A stretch of 64,000 bases of DNA from CBDCYH01 sp965224105 (GTDB taxonomy: Bacteria; Bacteroidota; Rhodothermia; Rhodothermales; JABDKH01), in NCBI GenBank assembly GCA_965224105.1, contig CBDCYH010000002.1:868001-932000 (forward strand), written 5' to 3'. The notes under the pieces are model-generated. The model saw nothing but the letters and a program-made list of their open reading frames with translations. It was not told the origin of the DNA and did no database searches. Positions 1-9,003 of the stretch are shown one piece after another. Position 1 is the first letter of the stretch. Every line of letters begins with the position of its first letter. The position numbers and the translations under genes were made by a program.

Positions 1-2
1 AA

Positions 3-830
3 ACGTTTTTCGCCCAGCACCAGGCAGAATCTCTTAATCCGAAAAGGACGATCCTGGAAAGTCTTATCGAGGTATCGGAAGGCCTCGCCGAGTCGCAGAT
101 TCGTTCCCTACTGGGTGCGTTTTTGTTTACGGGGGACGATGTCTTCAAAAAGGTTGCGGTTCTGAGTGGCGGTGAAAGGAGCCGCGTGGCCTTGGCCAAG
201 ACTCTATTGCTCCCGTCTAATTTCCTGATTCTTGATGAGCCAACAAACCACCTGGATATACAGTCTGTTTCAGTGTTGATCGAAGCCTTGCGACAATACA
301 CGGGAACGTTTATCGTAGTTAGCCATGACCGCCATTTTCTGGATCGAATTTGCAATCAGGTTTGGCGCGTCGAAAATGGGAAGGTGGATCGCTACACTGG
401 AAATTACAGCGACTACCTTTGGCAGCTTGAACACGGAACAGTGCGGGAAAAAGCGGAGCCGGCTGTCGAATCTCTCAAACGTCCCTCGGTGCAAAAAGAG
501 AGGCGAGGAAAGCCGGGTAAGAAAAGTAAGGAGCAGAAGCGCCTGGAGGCGGAGCAGCGCGCGGCAATCGCCAAAGGGTCGGTTGATCATGAGGAGATTA
601 ATAACCTGACTGAGTATCAGCTTCGAAAAATCTATTCGAAGGTTGAGCAGAAAATTTTCCAGAAGGAACGGAAGCAACGGCGGTTGGAGAAAGAGCTCGC
701 AGATCCCGCGTTGTACGATCAGTTGGAAAAATCCCGGACGTTGACGTCTGAGTATCAGGAGTTAAAAAATGAGCTTGCTGTGCTCTACGATAAGTGGGAA
801 CGAATTGCTGATTTGATCCTCGGGTCATAG
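3..830 (+). CDS. ABC-F family ATPase, C-terminal part (5' end outside window)
   Basis: The frame is open from base 3, so the gene begins before the window and only its second ATPase half is seen. Visible are the FFAQHQ segment before the second cassette signature, the signature LSGGERSRVALAKTLL, Walker B LILDEPTNHLD and the H-loop VSHDRHF. A lysine/glutamate-rich coiled-coil tail follows (about the last 110 residues), as in Uup/EttA-like ABC-F proteins. ABC-F proteins are soluble and act on ribosomes or DNA rather than in transport. The lack of any membrane segment fits. Which ABC-F subfamily this is cannot be told without the first half. The stop at 828-830 lies two bases before the next start. 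Confidence 0.93.
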   Translation, partial: TFFAQHQAESLNPKRTILESLIEVSEGLAESQIRSLLGAFLFTGDDVFKKVAVLSGGERSRVALAKTLLLPSNFLILDEPTNHLDIQSVSVLIEALRQYTGTFIVVSHDRHFLDRICNQVWRVENGKVDRYTGNYSDYLWQLEHGTVREKAEPAVESLKRPSVQKERRGKPGKKSKEQKRLEAEQRAAIAKGSVDHEEINNLTEYQLRKIYSKVEQKIFQKERKQRRLEKELADPALYDQLEKSRTLTSEYQELKNELAVLYDKWERIADLILGS

Positions 831-832
831 CC

Positions 833-1639
833 ATGCCTGAGCGCAAAACGGGTAGACGGGGACTTTGGATCGTCCTTTTGTTGGGACTCGCAGAAATCGG
901 ATTGCGCATCGCCGGGTACGCACCTGCTCGTCAGACACCTGCAGCCCATCTGGAACCGGACAGTCCACATCTTTTTACCGCAGATGAGGAGTTGTCGTGG
1001 GTTCAGGTACCTGGCATGGCAGAGTATCGGTTTGCGGACGATCGTGTGGTGCGCACGACTCACGATGAGTTGCGTACGCGCATTGTGCAGCCTACCGACC
1101 AGTTCCTGGACCCCCAACCGTCGGAAGAGCTCTGGATAGTGGGGGGAGCGGTTGCGTATGGTTGGGGCGTAAATGACGATGAAACTGCTGCATGGGATTT
1201 GCAATCTGGCTGCCCTTCCCTTGCGATCCGCAACTACGCCCTGCCGGGATTGCCAGTCCGCGAGATTGGGAAGCGTGTGGAACGCGAATTAATGCATCAA
1301 CCCGCGCCGGCTGGGCTTGTACTTATCGTCGATGATTCGATGCTCGAGCGACTTGGTCCGGAACGGTTCTTCAGGTCTGGGAGCGAGCTGAAGCAGCAGG
1401 TGCGATCTGCTTTGGCGGACCTGCTGTTTTCGCCGGTACGCTGGGTGGGTCGGAAATTGCGAATCCGGAAAACATCCCGGGAGATTGACGCTCTGGAAGA
1501 AACGATCCAAACGATGGCGATACCACTGACCAGGATCTACATGATGGAGGATGCAGATCCTGTTACCGTGCAGCGCGGCCTGTCAGTTGAGCTGAGCAGC
1601 GTTTGTCGGGTCGGAGGTCGAGGAGCAGCACCTCAGTAG
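833..1639 (+). CDS. SGNH-hydrolase-like protein, apparently degenerate and truncated
   Basis: The 268-residue protein has one N-terminal hydrophobic segment (about residues 11-26, LWIVLLLGLAEIGLRI), which may be an anchor or uncleaved signal. The stretch IVGGAVAYGWGVNDDETAAW (residues about 102-121) matches block I of SGNH/GDSL hydrolases followed by the usual YGWGVND context, but the catalytic GDS is GGA, so the serine is missing. The C-terminal block with the Asp/His pair is also absent and the tail is low-complexity. It starts two bases after the ABC-F stop and is probably co-transcribed. A non-catalytic or decayed member is the best reading; no function is assigned. Confidence 0.6.
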   Translation: MPERKTGRRGLWIVLLLGLAEIGLRIAGYAPARQTPAAHLEPDSPHLFTADEELSWVQVPGMAEYRFADDRVVRTTHDELRTRIVQPTDQFLDPQPSEELWIVGGAVAYGWGVNDDETAAWDLQSGCPSLAIRNYALPGLPVREIGKRVERELMHQPAPAGLVLIVDDSMLERLGPERFFRSGSELKQQVRSALADLLFSPVRWVGRKLRIRKTSREIDALEETIQTMAIPLTRIYMMEDADPVTVQRGLSVELSSVCRVGGRGAAPQ

Positions 1640-1657
1640 CATCCCCCGGGGTCCCAT

Positions 1658-2581
1658 TTACGCGTAGCTCATTGCCGGATACCCAAGCTCTTTTCGCAGA
1701 AGCCCAAGCTGACCAATGTGATAAGCTTCGTGTTGGACCAGGAAAGCGATGGCACCCCCCAAGCTCTGCTCAGTGATTGGCAGAGCGAATGGAGGAGGAC
1801 CCGCCAGTGTTTCTGCGGAGGTGGTTGAAAGTCCACCGTGCACTTGATGCGTTATTTTGTTGAAAAAGTCCTGTACAGTTTGGAGGTCGGGGTAGGATGC
1901 CGAATCGGAGATTTCGTCGTTGAAAATCTTTAGCTCATCACCCGCTTCCTGACCGAGTAGTTGGGCGATCATCGCTCGGGTGTGAGCAATGTGCCCTGCA
2001 ATCCAGAGAATGTGATTCGACGTGGCGGATGTTCGCTTGTTGGCGTCTTCCGAAGAAACATCAGCAAGCGCATTTCTGAACAGTTTCCGGTTGAGTGCGA
2101 GAATTGTTGAGCTCTCTCGGAGGGTATCGTCGTCGAACATCCGGCCGAGTCTCCAGGTGCAACCGTTCCAGCCGTGCACGTGGCCATTTGCTGACTCATC
2201 AGAATCAAAGCCTTCGTGAGTTAAGGTCATCTCGGTGCCACCTTCGATTGGCGCCATGTCAATGATGAGGCGAGTTTCCGGCAGTCCGCCCATCTCCTCG
2301 CCTTCCCACTTGAAGGTCATAGCGATCTGGGATGGTTTGTCGACATTCTGGAAGATGCCCCCCACGATATGCTCTGCACCGAACTGGTGATTCATTTTGA
2401 TGCGATACCGCCCACCGGGAGTGGGATCCAGCTCCAACACCTCTGCAGTCATTTCGTCGTTGGGCGCAAACCACCGGGCGACCGCGTCGGCGTTAGTCCA
2501 TGCTTTGAAGACTTTTTCCGGGGATGCGGCAAAGCGTCGAGTGATAACAATTTTTTTTGTTTCTGATACTTTCGTTTCCAT
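1658..2581 (-). CDS. SRPBCC (AHSA1-type) domain fused to a DinB-like domain
   Basis: The start METKVSETKK is chosen because AGAGGAAT lies just upstream and the ArsR stop ends one base away; this gives 307 residues. Residues about 5-145 are an AHSA1/SRPBCC fold (ITRRFAASPEKVFKAWT, WFAPND, GGRYR, ending in HGWNGCTWRL). Residues about 155-300 are DinB/YfiT-like, with the metal-type histidines in NHILWIAGHIAHTR and HEAYHIGQLGLLRKELG. SRPBCC proteins bind hydrophobic ligands and DinB-like domains often carry thiol-transferase or metal-dependent activity; the substrate here is unknown. It is the second gene of an ArsR-led operon, a common pairing. The fusion of both domains in one chain is the odd point. 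Confidence 0.85.
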   Translation of the reverse strand: METKVSETKKIVITRRFAASPEKVFKAWTNADAVARWFAPNDEMTAEVLELDPTPGGRYRIKMNHQFGAEHIVGGIFQNVDKPSQIAMTFKWEGEEMGGLPETRLIIDMAPIEGGTEMTLTHEGFDSDESANGHVHGWNGCTWRLGRMFDDDTLRESSTILALNRKLFRNALADVSSEDANKRTSATSNHILWIAGHIAHTRAMIAQLLGQEAGDELKIFNDEISDSASYPDLQTVQDFFNKITHQVHGGLSTTSAETLAGPPPFALPITEQSLGGAIAFLVQHEAYHIGQLGLLRKELGYPAMSYA

Positions 2582-2582
2582 T

Positions 2583-2897
2583 CTATTCCTCTGATGATTC
2601 CAAATACTCGGCAAGTCGATCGAGTCGATGTTGCCATTCTTTTTCTACTTGCGACAGCCAGTCTCGGGCATCTGACACTGTCTTGGTGTTCAGTTGGCAG
2701 TGGTGGCTGCGACCAATTTTTTTCCTTTTCACGATCCCTGCCCCTTCGAGCACGCGGATGTGCTTGGCGACCGCCTGCAGGCTCATGTCGAAAGGCTCTG
2801 CCAGCTCGCTTATGGTTGCGTCTGCGCGAGCCAGGCATGCGACGATTTCCTGTCGGGTTGGGTCTCCTAGTGCGGCGAATACGTTGGCGGTGAGCAT
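2583..2897 (-). CDS. ArsR/SmtB-family winged-helix transcriptional regulator
   Basis: The 104-residue protein has the classic ArsR opening ALGDPTRQEIVACLA, followed by the recognition region ISELAEPFDMSLQAVAKHIRVLEGAGIVKRKKIGR (about residues 29-63). No cysteine metal site of the ArsR/CadC type is visible, which suits the metal-free subgroup that pairs with SRPBCC genes. The stop is one base from the start of the SRPBCC-DinB gene, so the two are very probably translationally coupled. A perfect inverted repeat overlapping the promoter indicates autoregulation (inference). Confidence 0.92.
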   Translation of the reverse strand: MLTANVFAALGDPTRQEIVACLARADATISELAEPFDMSLQAVAKHIRVLEGAGIVKRKKIGRSHHCQLNTKTVSDARDWLSQVEKEWQHRLDRLAEYLESSEE

Positions 2898-2911
2898 GTT
2901 TGAGTAATAGT

Positions 2912-2933
2912 TACTAAACCATTTGGTTTAGTA
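2912..2933. promoter_or_regulatory. Palindromic operator of the ArsR gene
   Basis: A perfect 10-bp inverted repeat with a 2-bp centre, TACTAAACCA-TT-TGGTTTAGTA, lies 15 bp upstream of the ArsR start. Its right arm overlaps the predicted -10 element, an ideal position for repression. AACCAxxTGGTT-type palindromes are typical of ArsR regulators paired with SRPBCC genes (family knowledge, from memory). Confidence 0.8.
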
Positions 2934-2958
2934 TAAGGGTTAGTATAATGGATCGCAA
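2930..2958 (-). promoter_or_regulatory. Sigma70-like promoter of the arsR operon
   Basis: On the minus strand TTGCGA (2953-2958) is followed after exactly 17 bases by TATACT (2930-2935), a good -35/-10 pair pointing into the ArsR gene. The -10 lies within the right arm of the palindrome. Confidence 0.6.
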
Positions 2959-3426
2959 ATAGGTACGCCTCGGGTTGCGGAAAGCATTGAATGACTCTGG
3001 AATTGGTGGTACTGAAAGGAATCAAAAGGCCTAACTTCAATGTCTGAGAGCGTTCATTCGCATGCGCAGATGATGTTGCGCCATTCGCGCATTCAATTGA
3101 GTGATGCGCCAAAGTTGTCTGATTCTGCCGGGCGGTGGCGCATTGGAAGCGATTAGGGCAACAGTGCTGGAGCTAAACTCTTTATCTGAAAATTGGAGAA
3201 GTATTCAATTCTATTTTTATCCGGTTGAACAACAGGTAGATAGGTTATTTGGCAAAACCTGTCGAATGCATTCATTTTGACTGGCAATCAAGTAGTCGAA
3301 AAGTAGTTTTTGAAGACGCGCAGATTTTTTCCGTTCTACCGATTACAGGTCTTGGGCCAACATGTCCCTTTATCGCGTGGACCAGCCCACCCAATCGGCG
3401 GCACTCCATTTGCGTACCATGCAAGC
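2934..3426. other. Intergenic region without a recognised gene
   Basis: About 490 bp lie between the divergent ArsR promoter and the FG-GAP gene. Short open frames here lack family features and ribosome sites. Apart from the arsR promoter, and presumably the promoter of the downstream gene, nothing could be identified. Confidence 0.6.
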
Positions 3427-4593
3427 ATGAGACTCCTGGCTTTTATTCTTCTGCATCTCATCGCCGTTGGCACTTTGCAGGCGCAAATATTCAAGTTGCC
3501 GAACCCTAACCCGCATCCGGGTGACCAATTCGGCATCGCTGCGTCCATTTCAGGAGACAGAGTGTTGATTGGAGCCTCGGGTACAAACACGTGCGAAGAG
3601 TCGTCGGGTGCCGCCTACGTCTTCGAGCATGAATCCGAAACCGGGAAATGGCTTCACGAAGCAACACTGCAACCGGAAGACTGCGCCGCGGGACTGTACT
3701 TCGGAAAAGTGCTTGCACTGGTTGGAGACCTTGCGGCGATCGCTTCCTACAAACCCTCATTCAGTAACGTGCAGCCGAATTCCGTTTACCTTTTCGAGCG
3801 AGATTCATCCGGATGGAACCAGACGGCGAAGCTTACTTCACCCGACAATGGAACCGGACCTTTTGCAAGCTCAATAGCAATCGAAGAGGGCAGAGTCATT
3901 ATATCGGCTGCCGGCGATATTCCTGAGAACCGATTCCATGGGGCTGCCTACGTCTTTACGAAATCGAATAACGGTTGGCTCCTCTCCCAGCGATTGCGAA
4001 CAAACGACCCCGTGGGGCGCGGTGTTTTTGGATCCTCACTATCGGCAGCAGACAGCACTCTGGTTGTAAGCGCCTCGCGGTATTTCGACGAACGCAACGG
4101 CAGTCTCCACATCTACAGACTTTCTCCTGACGGTACGTATGCCCTCACACAAACGCTTTCTGGCGTGGATGACTTTGAATTACCAACCGATGTACATGAC
4201 GACCGCATACTCGTTGGCGCCCGGCGGGCACGTCGCGACAAATCAGGATTGGCAATGATCTACCGCCTTAACAAGGACGGGATCTTTGTGAGCGAAGAGA
4301 CCCTTCTCCCATTGCAACCCTTCGAGGATGGCGGATTCGGATCTGCAGTTGCACTCGACGCCGACTTGGCACTGGTCGTTGGCTATGACGAACAGTTGCA
4401 ATTCGAATTCAACATCGACCGCGTAATCTACGTCTTCAAACGTTTACCCGACAACACGTGGCGACAGCGACATGTAATCGATGTTGGCAGTGTTTTCTTT
4501 GGATCCTCCGTTGCCATCGAAGCCAGCGTCGCTGTCATAGGCGAAGCGTCGGAGTCGGAACCGGGCAAGGCCTACATTATCCACGTCAACTAG
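3427..4593 (+). CDS. Secreted FG-GAP repeat protein
   Basis: The start at MRLLAFILLHLIAVGTLQA is chosen because it yields a clean signal peptide ending before QIFKLPNP; upstream in-frame codons would bury it. The remaining about 370 residues are repeats of the type DQFGxAxSxxGDxxLIGASG...GAAYVFE, i.e. an integrin-type beta-propeller of FG-GAP blades, repeated about six times. Such proteins are extracytoplasmic and usually bind ligands or surfaces. No C-terminal sorting domain or anchor is visible. Partner and role are unknown. Confidence 0.85.
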   Translation: MRLLAFILLHLIAVGTLQAQIFKLPNPNPHPGDQFGIAASISGDRVLIGASGTNTCEESSGAAYVFEHESETGKWLHEATLQPEDCAAGLYFGKVLALVGDLAAIASYKPSFSNVQPNSVYLFERDSSGWNQTAKLTSPDNGTGPFASSIAIEEGRVIISAAGDIPENRFHGAAYVFTKSNNGWLLSQRLRTNDPVGRGVFGSSLSAADSTLVVSASRYFDERNGSLHIYRLSPDGTYALTQTLSGVDDFELPTDVHDDRILVGARRARRDKSGLAMIYRLNKDGIFVSEETLLPLQPFEDGGFGSAVALDADLALVVGYDEQLQFEFNIDRVIYVFKRLPDNTWRQRHVIDVGSVFFGSSVAIEASVAVIGEASESEPGKAYIIHVN

Positions 4594-4599
4594 TCGCTG

Positions 4600-5328
4600 C
4601 TACCTGAACTCTGCGGCGCGGCGCCCAAAGAGTGACGATGGTTTGTCCCCGGGGTTCGCGGCGAGGAAGTCTCCGACAATGTTGAAACCGACCGTGTACC
4701 CCACGTATCGTGGAATGGGAGGCCCCGACCCAAAAAACCAGGCGCTATGATCATATTGCGCATCGTCCCATGTTTTGGCAGCCTCGTTTTTCCAGAGTTC
4801 GATGTCATCCTCGTTTAGCGCTCTCGACCAGGGCGCAAGGTCCAACGTGAACACCTCCAACGCAAAATGATCGGCGAGTCCCTCCGACACCATAGCCTCA
4901 AACAACGTCGATCCATAGCCCACCGACCGTTCTCGTTTCTCATGATGCAGTTCGTGCGCGAGCAGCCTGGATAGCTCGCCATTGGCGATGGAGGTCGCAA
5001 GCTGCGGGTTATCGGGAGCGAAGAAAAGAGAAATCTGATCAGCCCCAGCTGAATTCCCTCCAATGCCTATTCCGGGGATAGCCAACGACGGCTGGTCGAT
5101 AATCCGAATAGTAACTTCTTCAATCGGCATCGCGTCGATTATCGGAACCAGACTTTGACGGATCACCGACTCGATCGAGGGGCGATCGAGTGTCTGTGGA
5201 TCCTCGAACACCAGGCACATACCGTCTTGCAACTTGATGTCCGGGCAGTTTGAGCCGTCAAATATCGAGCAGCCCGTCAGCATCGGTAGAATCAGTAACA
5301 ATGCGAGAATGGGGGGTTCCTTTACCAT
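4600..5328 (-). CDS. Lipoprotein with HExxH zinc-protease motif (DUF2268-like)
   Basis: The 242-residue protein begins with a lipoprotein signal (LILPMLTGC, cysteine at about residue 20). The motif LLAHELHHEKR (about residues 125-135) gives HExxH, and downstream EGLADHFALEVF supplies a likely third ligand glutamate. This layout resembles the predicted Zn-dependent proteases of the DUF2268 family. It is probably attached to a membrane on the periplasmic side. It converges on the FG-GAP gene with only a few bases between. The substrate is unknown. Confidence 0.8.
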   Translation of the reverse strand: MVKEPPILALLLILPMLTGCSIFDGSNCPDIKLQDGMCLVFEDPQTLDRPSIESVIRQSLVPIIDAMPIEEVTIRIIDQPSLAIPGIGIGGNSAGADQISLFFAPDNPQLATSIANGELSRLLAHELHHEKRERSVGYGSTLFEAMVSEGLADHFALEVFTLDLAPWSRALNEDDIELWKNEAAKTWDDAQYDHSAWFFGSGPPIPRYVGYTVGFNIVGDFLAANPGDKPSSLFGRRAAEFR

Positions 5329-5548
5329 GGTTATCGGTGTTTAGGGAATTAAGGCTTACACGATTGTCCCAGTCTAGTTGCAGCGATTAGGAATAGGGTT
5401 GCGGAGCCGAAACCGGAAACTAGGAACCACTTGCCGGCAATTATCAGGAAATCCCTTACAGTAAAATGGATTGTACTCTGGTAACAATAGAGGGTATTCC
5501 GACGATACAGTTCGTATCCACGAGATCAAAGCCTTTCGGGACCGTTGC

Positions 5549-6619
5549 ATGAAATTCAGTCTTTTCTACTTCGCCAACTACGAGGGCGACAATCGCAGTG
5601 CCGACAGTTACAAGCTGATAATGGACAGCGCCAAGTGGGCCGACCGCAACAACTTCGAGCGGCTGTGGACTCCCGAGCGGCATTTCCATTCATTTGGTGG
5701 ACTATCCCCCAACCCCTCCGTTCTCGCCGCTGCGCTGGCAGCAACAACTGATCGTATTCAGATTTGCTCGGGCTCCGTGGTGCTGCCTCTCCATGACCCC
5801 ATTCGTGTAGCCGAAGAGTGGGCCGTCGTCGACAATCTTTCGCAAGGACGCGTCGGGCTTGGTGTAGCCTGTGGCTGGGTGCCAAACGACTTTGTCATCT
5901 CAGATAGCCAGGCGCACTTCGACAACAGGAAAGAAGTGTTCGAAGAGAAAATTTTCCTGCTACAGAAATTGTGGCGAGGCACACCTGTATCGATGACAAA
6001 TCCGCAGGGCGAAGTCATTCAGGTTGAGACTTTGCCTCGCCCCATCCAGCCGGAGGTTCCGATCTGGATAACGGCCGCGGCAAACCCCAAAACGTTCGAG
6101 CAGGCAGGCACGCTCGGCCTCAACGTGCTGACCCATCTCCTTGGACAAAGTGTATCTGCGCTGAAAGAAAAAATTGAGTTGTACCGCAAAACGTGGGAGA
6201 AGGCAGGACACCCGGGCAAGGGTGAAGTGACGCTCATGTTACACACCTTTGTTGGTCATTCTGATGAGGTAGTTCACGACCTTGTGCGCGAACCGATGAA
6301 AAAGTACCTCGCGGGCTCATTGAATCTTGCTGCCAAACATCTGGCGTCCGTTCCTTTCCTGGAGGATCCCTCGCGAATCAACCTGGAAGAACTCACTCCC
6401 GAGCTCGTCGACCAAACGCTGGAAGCCTCGTTCGAAAAGTATTTCCACATGAGTGGGCTGTTCGGCTCCTTCGACAAATGTCTGGACATGGTTGAGAATA
6501 TCGAAGCCATCGACGTTGACGAAATTGCCTGCCTCATCGACTTCGGTGTCGACGAAACCGCCGTTATGGACAATCTGGAAAACGTAAACGTGCTTCGAAT
6601 TCTCGCTAATTCGTACTAG
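5549..6619 (+). CDS. MupA/Atu3671-type FMN-dependent luciferase-like monooxygenase
   Basis: The start MKFSLFYFANYEG is chosen because it matches the normal beginning of the TIM-barrel; longer frames add 26 unrelated residues. Landmarks of the bacterial-luciferase-like family include LWTPERHFHSFGG, SPNPSVLAAALAATTDRI, SGSVVLPLHDPIRVAEEWA and LSQGRVGLGVACGW. The ERHFHSFGG pattern and the 356-residue length point to the subgroup found in natural-product biosynthesis. Members use FMNH2 and O2 to oxidise a carrier-bound or small substrate. Here it stands alone: no polyketide or nonribosomal synthase is nearby, so the substrate cannot be guessed. Confidence 0.88.
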   Translation: MKFSLFYFANYEGDNRSADSYKLIMDSAKWADRNNFERLWTPERHFHSFGGLSPNPSVLAAALAATTDRIQICSGSVVLPLHDPIRVAEEWAVVDNLSQGRVGLGVACGWVPNDFVISDSQAHFDNRKEVFEEKIFLLQKLWRGTPVSMTNPQGEVIQVETLPRPIQPEVPIWITAAANPKTFEQAGTLGLNVLTHLLGQSVSALKEKIELYRKTWEKAGHPGKGEVTLMLHTFVGHSDEVVHDLVREPMKKYLAGSLNLAAKHLASVPFLEDPSRINLEELTPELVDQTLEASFEKYFHMSGLFGSFDKCLDMVENIEAIDVDEIACLIDFGVDETAVMDNLENVNVLRILANSY

Positions 6620-6704
6620 GTAGCGCGGGTTCCATCCACCCCGGCTAGCGGCTTCGGGTCGTTCGGACTATTTTCTGATTGAACACACCTCAATCAGATC
6701 TTTC

Positions 6705-7637
6705 ATGCGTGCGACCCTGCGAGTACTCCTTATTGCGTTACTCACATCCAGTTGCGCAAACCTGCAGAGTAGTCATCGCGACTCAGCTCCAGCTTACACT
6801 CGATCTGCCGACAACTACGTCCATTTTGAAAGCAGTGCAGATCTCGCTAACTATTTTCGCTACCACAGCGGCAACGGACCGATGGTTAGTGCGCACCGCG
6901 GTGGCCCCCTGAAGGGATATCCGGAAAACGCCATCCAGACATTTGATCACGCGCTCCGCTTCTCTCCGACCATCTTTGAATGTGATCTCCGCATCAGCGC
7001 AGATGGCACCTGGATTCTGATGCATGACGAGACGTTGGATCGCACAACTAACGGGACTGGGCTGGTCGCTGAAACTTCTTTTGCGGATCTGCGGAAGTTG
7101 CTACTCAGAGACAACAACGGCGTCATTACACCTTTCCGCATCCCAACGTTCGAAGAAGCACTTGCATGGGCAGACGGACGAGGCGTTCTGGTGCTCGATC
7201 CAAAGCCAGGGGTCACACCAGAAAAACTGGTTGAGTTCATTCGCGACCACGACGCGCAAAACCGGGTGGTGGTTATCATTTACACCCGCGAGCTCCTGCG
7301 ACAATACCTGGAGCTCGCGCCAGACCTCGTCTACAGCGTCACGTTCAACTCGGTCGACGACGTTGAGCGATACAAGTCAGACGGGTTGAACTTTGATAAC
7401 GTGATCGCGTGGCTCGGGGTCGGCAGCCCGGATCCCGCCGTCATCGACGCGGTACACGCCGAGAACATGATGGCGATGGCCGGATCGTTTGGTGAGATGG
7501 ACGATCGCGCGCTTGCTGGCGGTCCGGATGTTTATCGTTCCGTCTTTGATCTCGGGCTGGACATCATCGCGACTGACAACGTTATGATCGCTTCACGGCT
7601 TGTGAGTGAACTGCATGCATTCAATGACGGCCGCTAG
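6705..7637 (+). CDS. Glycerophosphodiester phosphodiesterase family protein, exported
   Basis: The 310-residue protein begins with a signal that ends in LTSSC (probable lipoprotein). The GDPD fold is marked by VSAHRGG, YPENAIQTFDHAL, FECDLRISADGTWILMHDE and LDRTTNGTG, which together provide the catalytic histidines and metal-binding Glu/Asp. The C-terminal half keeps VLDPK and the IIATDN strand. The family hydrolyses glycerophosphodiesters to glycerol-3-phosphate and an alcohol. A periplasmic lipid-scavenging role is likely but unproven. Confidence 0.9.
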   Translation: MRATLRVLLIALLTSSCANLQSSHRDSAPAYTRSADNYVHFESSADLANYFRYHSGNGPMVSAHRGGPLKGYPENAIQTFDHALRFSPTIFECDLRISADGTWILMHDETLDRTTNGTGLVAETSFADLRKLLLRDNNGVITPFRIPTFEEALAWADGRGVLVLDPKPGVTPEKLVEFIRDHDAQNRVVVIIYTRELLRQYLELAPDLVYSVTFNSVDDVERYKSDGLNFDNVIAWLGVGSPDPAVIDAVHAENMMAMAGSFGEMDDRALAGGPDVYRSVFDLGLDIIATDNVMIASRLVSELHAFNDGR

Positions 7638-7729
7638 GCAGCTCGCGATGGTAGAAACAGCATAGCGTGTCGCACCGTTAGCCCATCCATTCGGCGTCGC
7701 AGCCAACTCCTCTGTCATAAAACAACTCG

Positions 7730-8923
7730 ATGGCGACAGATTTAGCATGGATTGACGGTCTTATCCTACTCGGCGCGGGCCAGGGTCTTTTCGTTGCAGC
7801 CCTGCTCCTGACTCGAAAGCCAATCTCTCTGCCAAACAAGCTACTCGGGATCCTCATGGCAGCGTTTTCAGTGGACCTCTTCATGGCCGTCTGTTACAAC
7901 ACCGGCCTCGCCGAACAATTCACCGGGCTGATTGGAATCGATTTCCCGCTTGCGTTTTCTTACGGCCCTCTACTCTATCTCTACACACGCACGCTAAGCA
8001 AATCTGAATCACGCCTGCGCTCGAGGGACTACTTGCATTTTGTCCCACTGGCCCTCGCAGTACTAATTGTCATACCGGTATTGTTGATGAGCCCTGGTGA
8101 CAAGATCGCCCTGATGAACGGGTTGGATGCAGGCTGGCTGGCGGCAACCCTGGGTGGGTTGAATCAAATAAAAATCGTTCATGCGACATGTTATGTACTC
8201 GCTCTTCTGATTCTGCTTCGACAGCACAGGAAAAGAATCCGTAACCGGTATTCGAGTACCGAAAAGATTAGCCTCAACTGGCTGAGGGCGTTTGTGTATG
8301 GTGTAGTTGTGCTGGTGTTAGTGTCGATAGGCGTTGTTCTGTTGTCGCCAGGCCAGCCGGTGAGTGTTGGGATGGATGTGAGCACGCATTACGACGAGTA
8401 CCTGCTGCTGTTGTTGTCGATTTTCGTTTACGCAGTTGGGTTTGGTGGACTTAAACAACAACCGGTCGAAATCGCGAGCAACGAGATCATGCCGGTGCCG
8501 CGGGAAAATCCAAAACCGTACGCCAAGTCAGGCCTTTCCGATGACGACTGCCACCGTCTGGCCGATCGATTGATCCGCAGCATGTCGGAGGATCATCTTT
8601 ACCGAGACAGCGCCCTTAGCCTTCCCGTGCTTGCAGAAAAGCTTAACATCCCGCAGCACAACTTGTCTGAAGTCTTGAACCGCGCAATTGGACGGAGCTT
8701 CTACGATTTCGTGAACGGCTATCGGGTGGACGAGGTCAAGCAAAAGCTTCGATCCGGCGAGGCAGCCCGTCTAACTATCCTCGCCGTGGCCTTGGAGGCG
8801 GGGTTCAATTCGAAGTCATCATTTAATGCCATTTTCAAGAAGGTGGTTGGGAAGACTCCGAGTCAATACCGTCAGGAGGTGGAGCCCGGTCAGAAAAAGC
8901 GGGTTTCTGAGCTGGTGGAGTAG
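7730..8923 (+). CDS. AraC-family regulator with N-terminal multi-pass membrane domain
   Basis: The first about 240 residues contain seven or so hydrophobic segments (for example LILLGAGQGLFVAALLL, FVPLALAVLIVIPVLLM, AFVYGVVVLVLVSIGVVLL). The last about 105 residues are an AraC-type double helix-turn-helix (LNIPQHNLSEVLNRAIGRSFYDFVNGYR, AVALEAGFNSKSSFNAIFKK, GKTPSQYR). This architecture is frequent in Bacteroidota and suggests a membrane sensor that acts directly on DNA. It lies 80 bp upstream of a TonB-dependent receptor in the same direction, which is the likely target or co-transcribed partner. Confidence 0.9.
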   Translation: MATDLAWIDGLILLGAGQGLFVAALLLTRKPISLPNKLLGILMAAFSVDLFMAVCYNTGLAEQFTGLIGIDFPLAFSYGPLLYLYTRTLSKSESRLRSRDYLHFVPLALAVLIVIPVLLMSPGDKIALMNGLDAGWLAATLGGLNQIKIVHATCYVLALLILLRQHRKRIRNRYSSTEKISLNWLRAFVYGVVVLVLVSIGVVLLSPGQPVSVGMDVSTHYDEYLLLLLSIFVYAVGFGGLKQQPVEIASNEIMPVPRENPKPYAKSGLSDDDCHRLADRLIRSMSEDHLYRDSALSLPVLAEKLNIPQHNLSEVLNRAIGRSFYDFVNGYRVDEVKQKLRSGEAARLTILAVALEAGFNSKSSFNAIFKKVVGKTPSQYRQEVEPGQKKRVSELVE

Positions 8924-9003
8924 GCCGAACCCGTTGGGAAAGACGTTTTGCGGTGCAGACTGAGCGAGATTGGGCACTCCTGCAGAACAAAGCTCATCAG
9001 CCG

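Noticed and set aside
2022..2594. Plus-strand frames within the SRPBCC-DinB gene
   Set aside because: They are antisense shadows of a gene with clear domains.
3249..3509. 86-residue frame overlapping the FG-GAP start
   Set aside because: No family features, and it conflicts with a clean signal peptide in the other frame.
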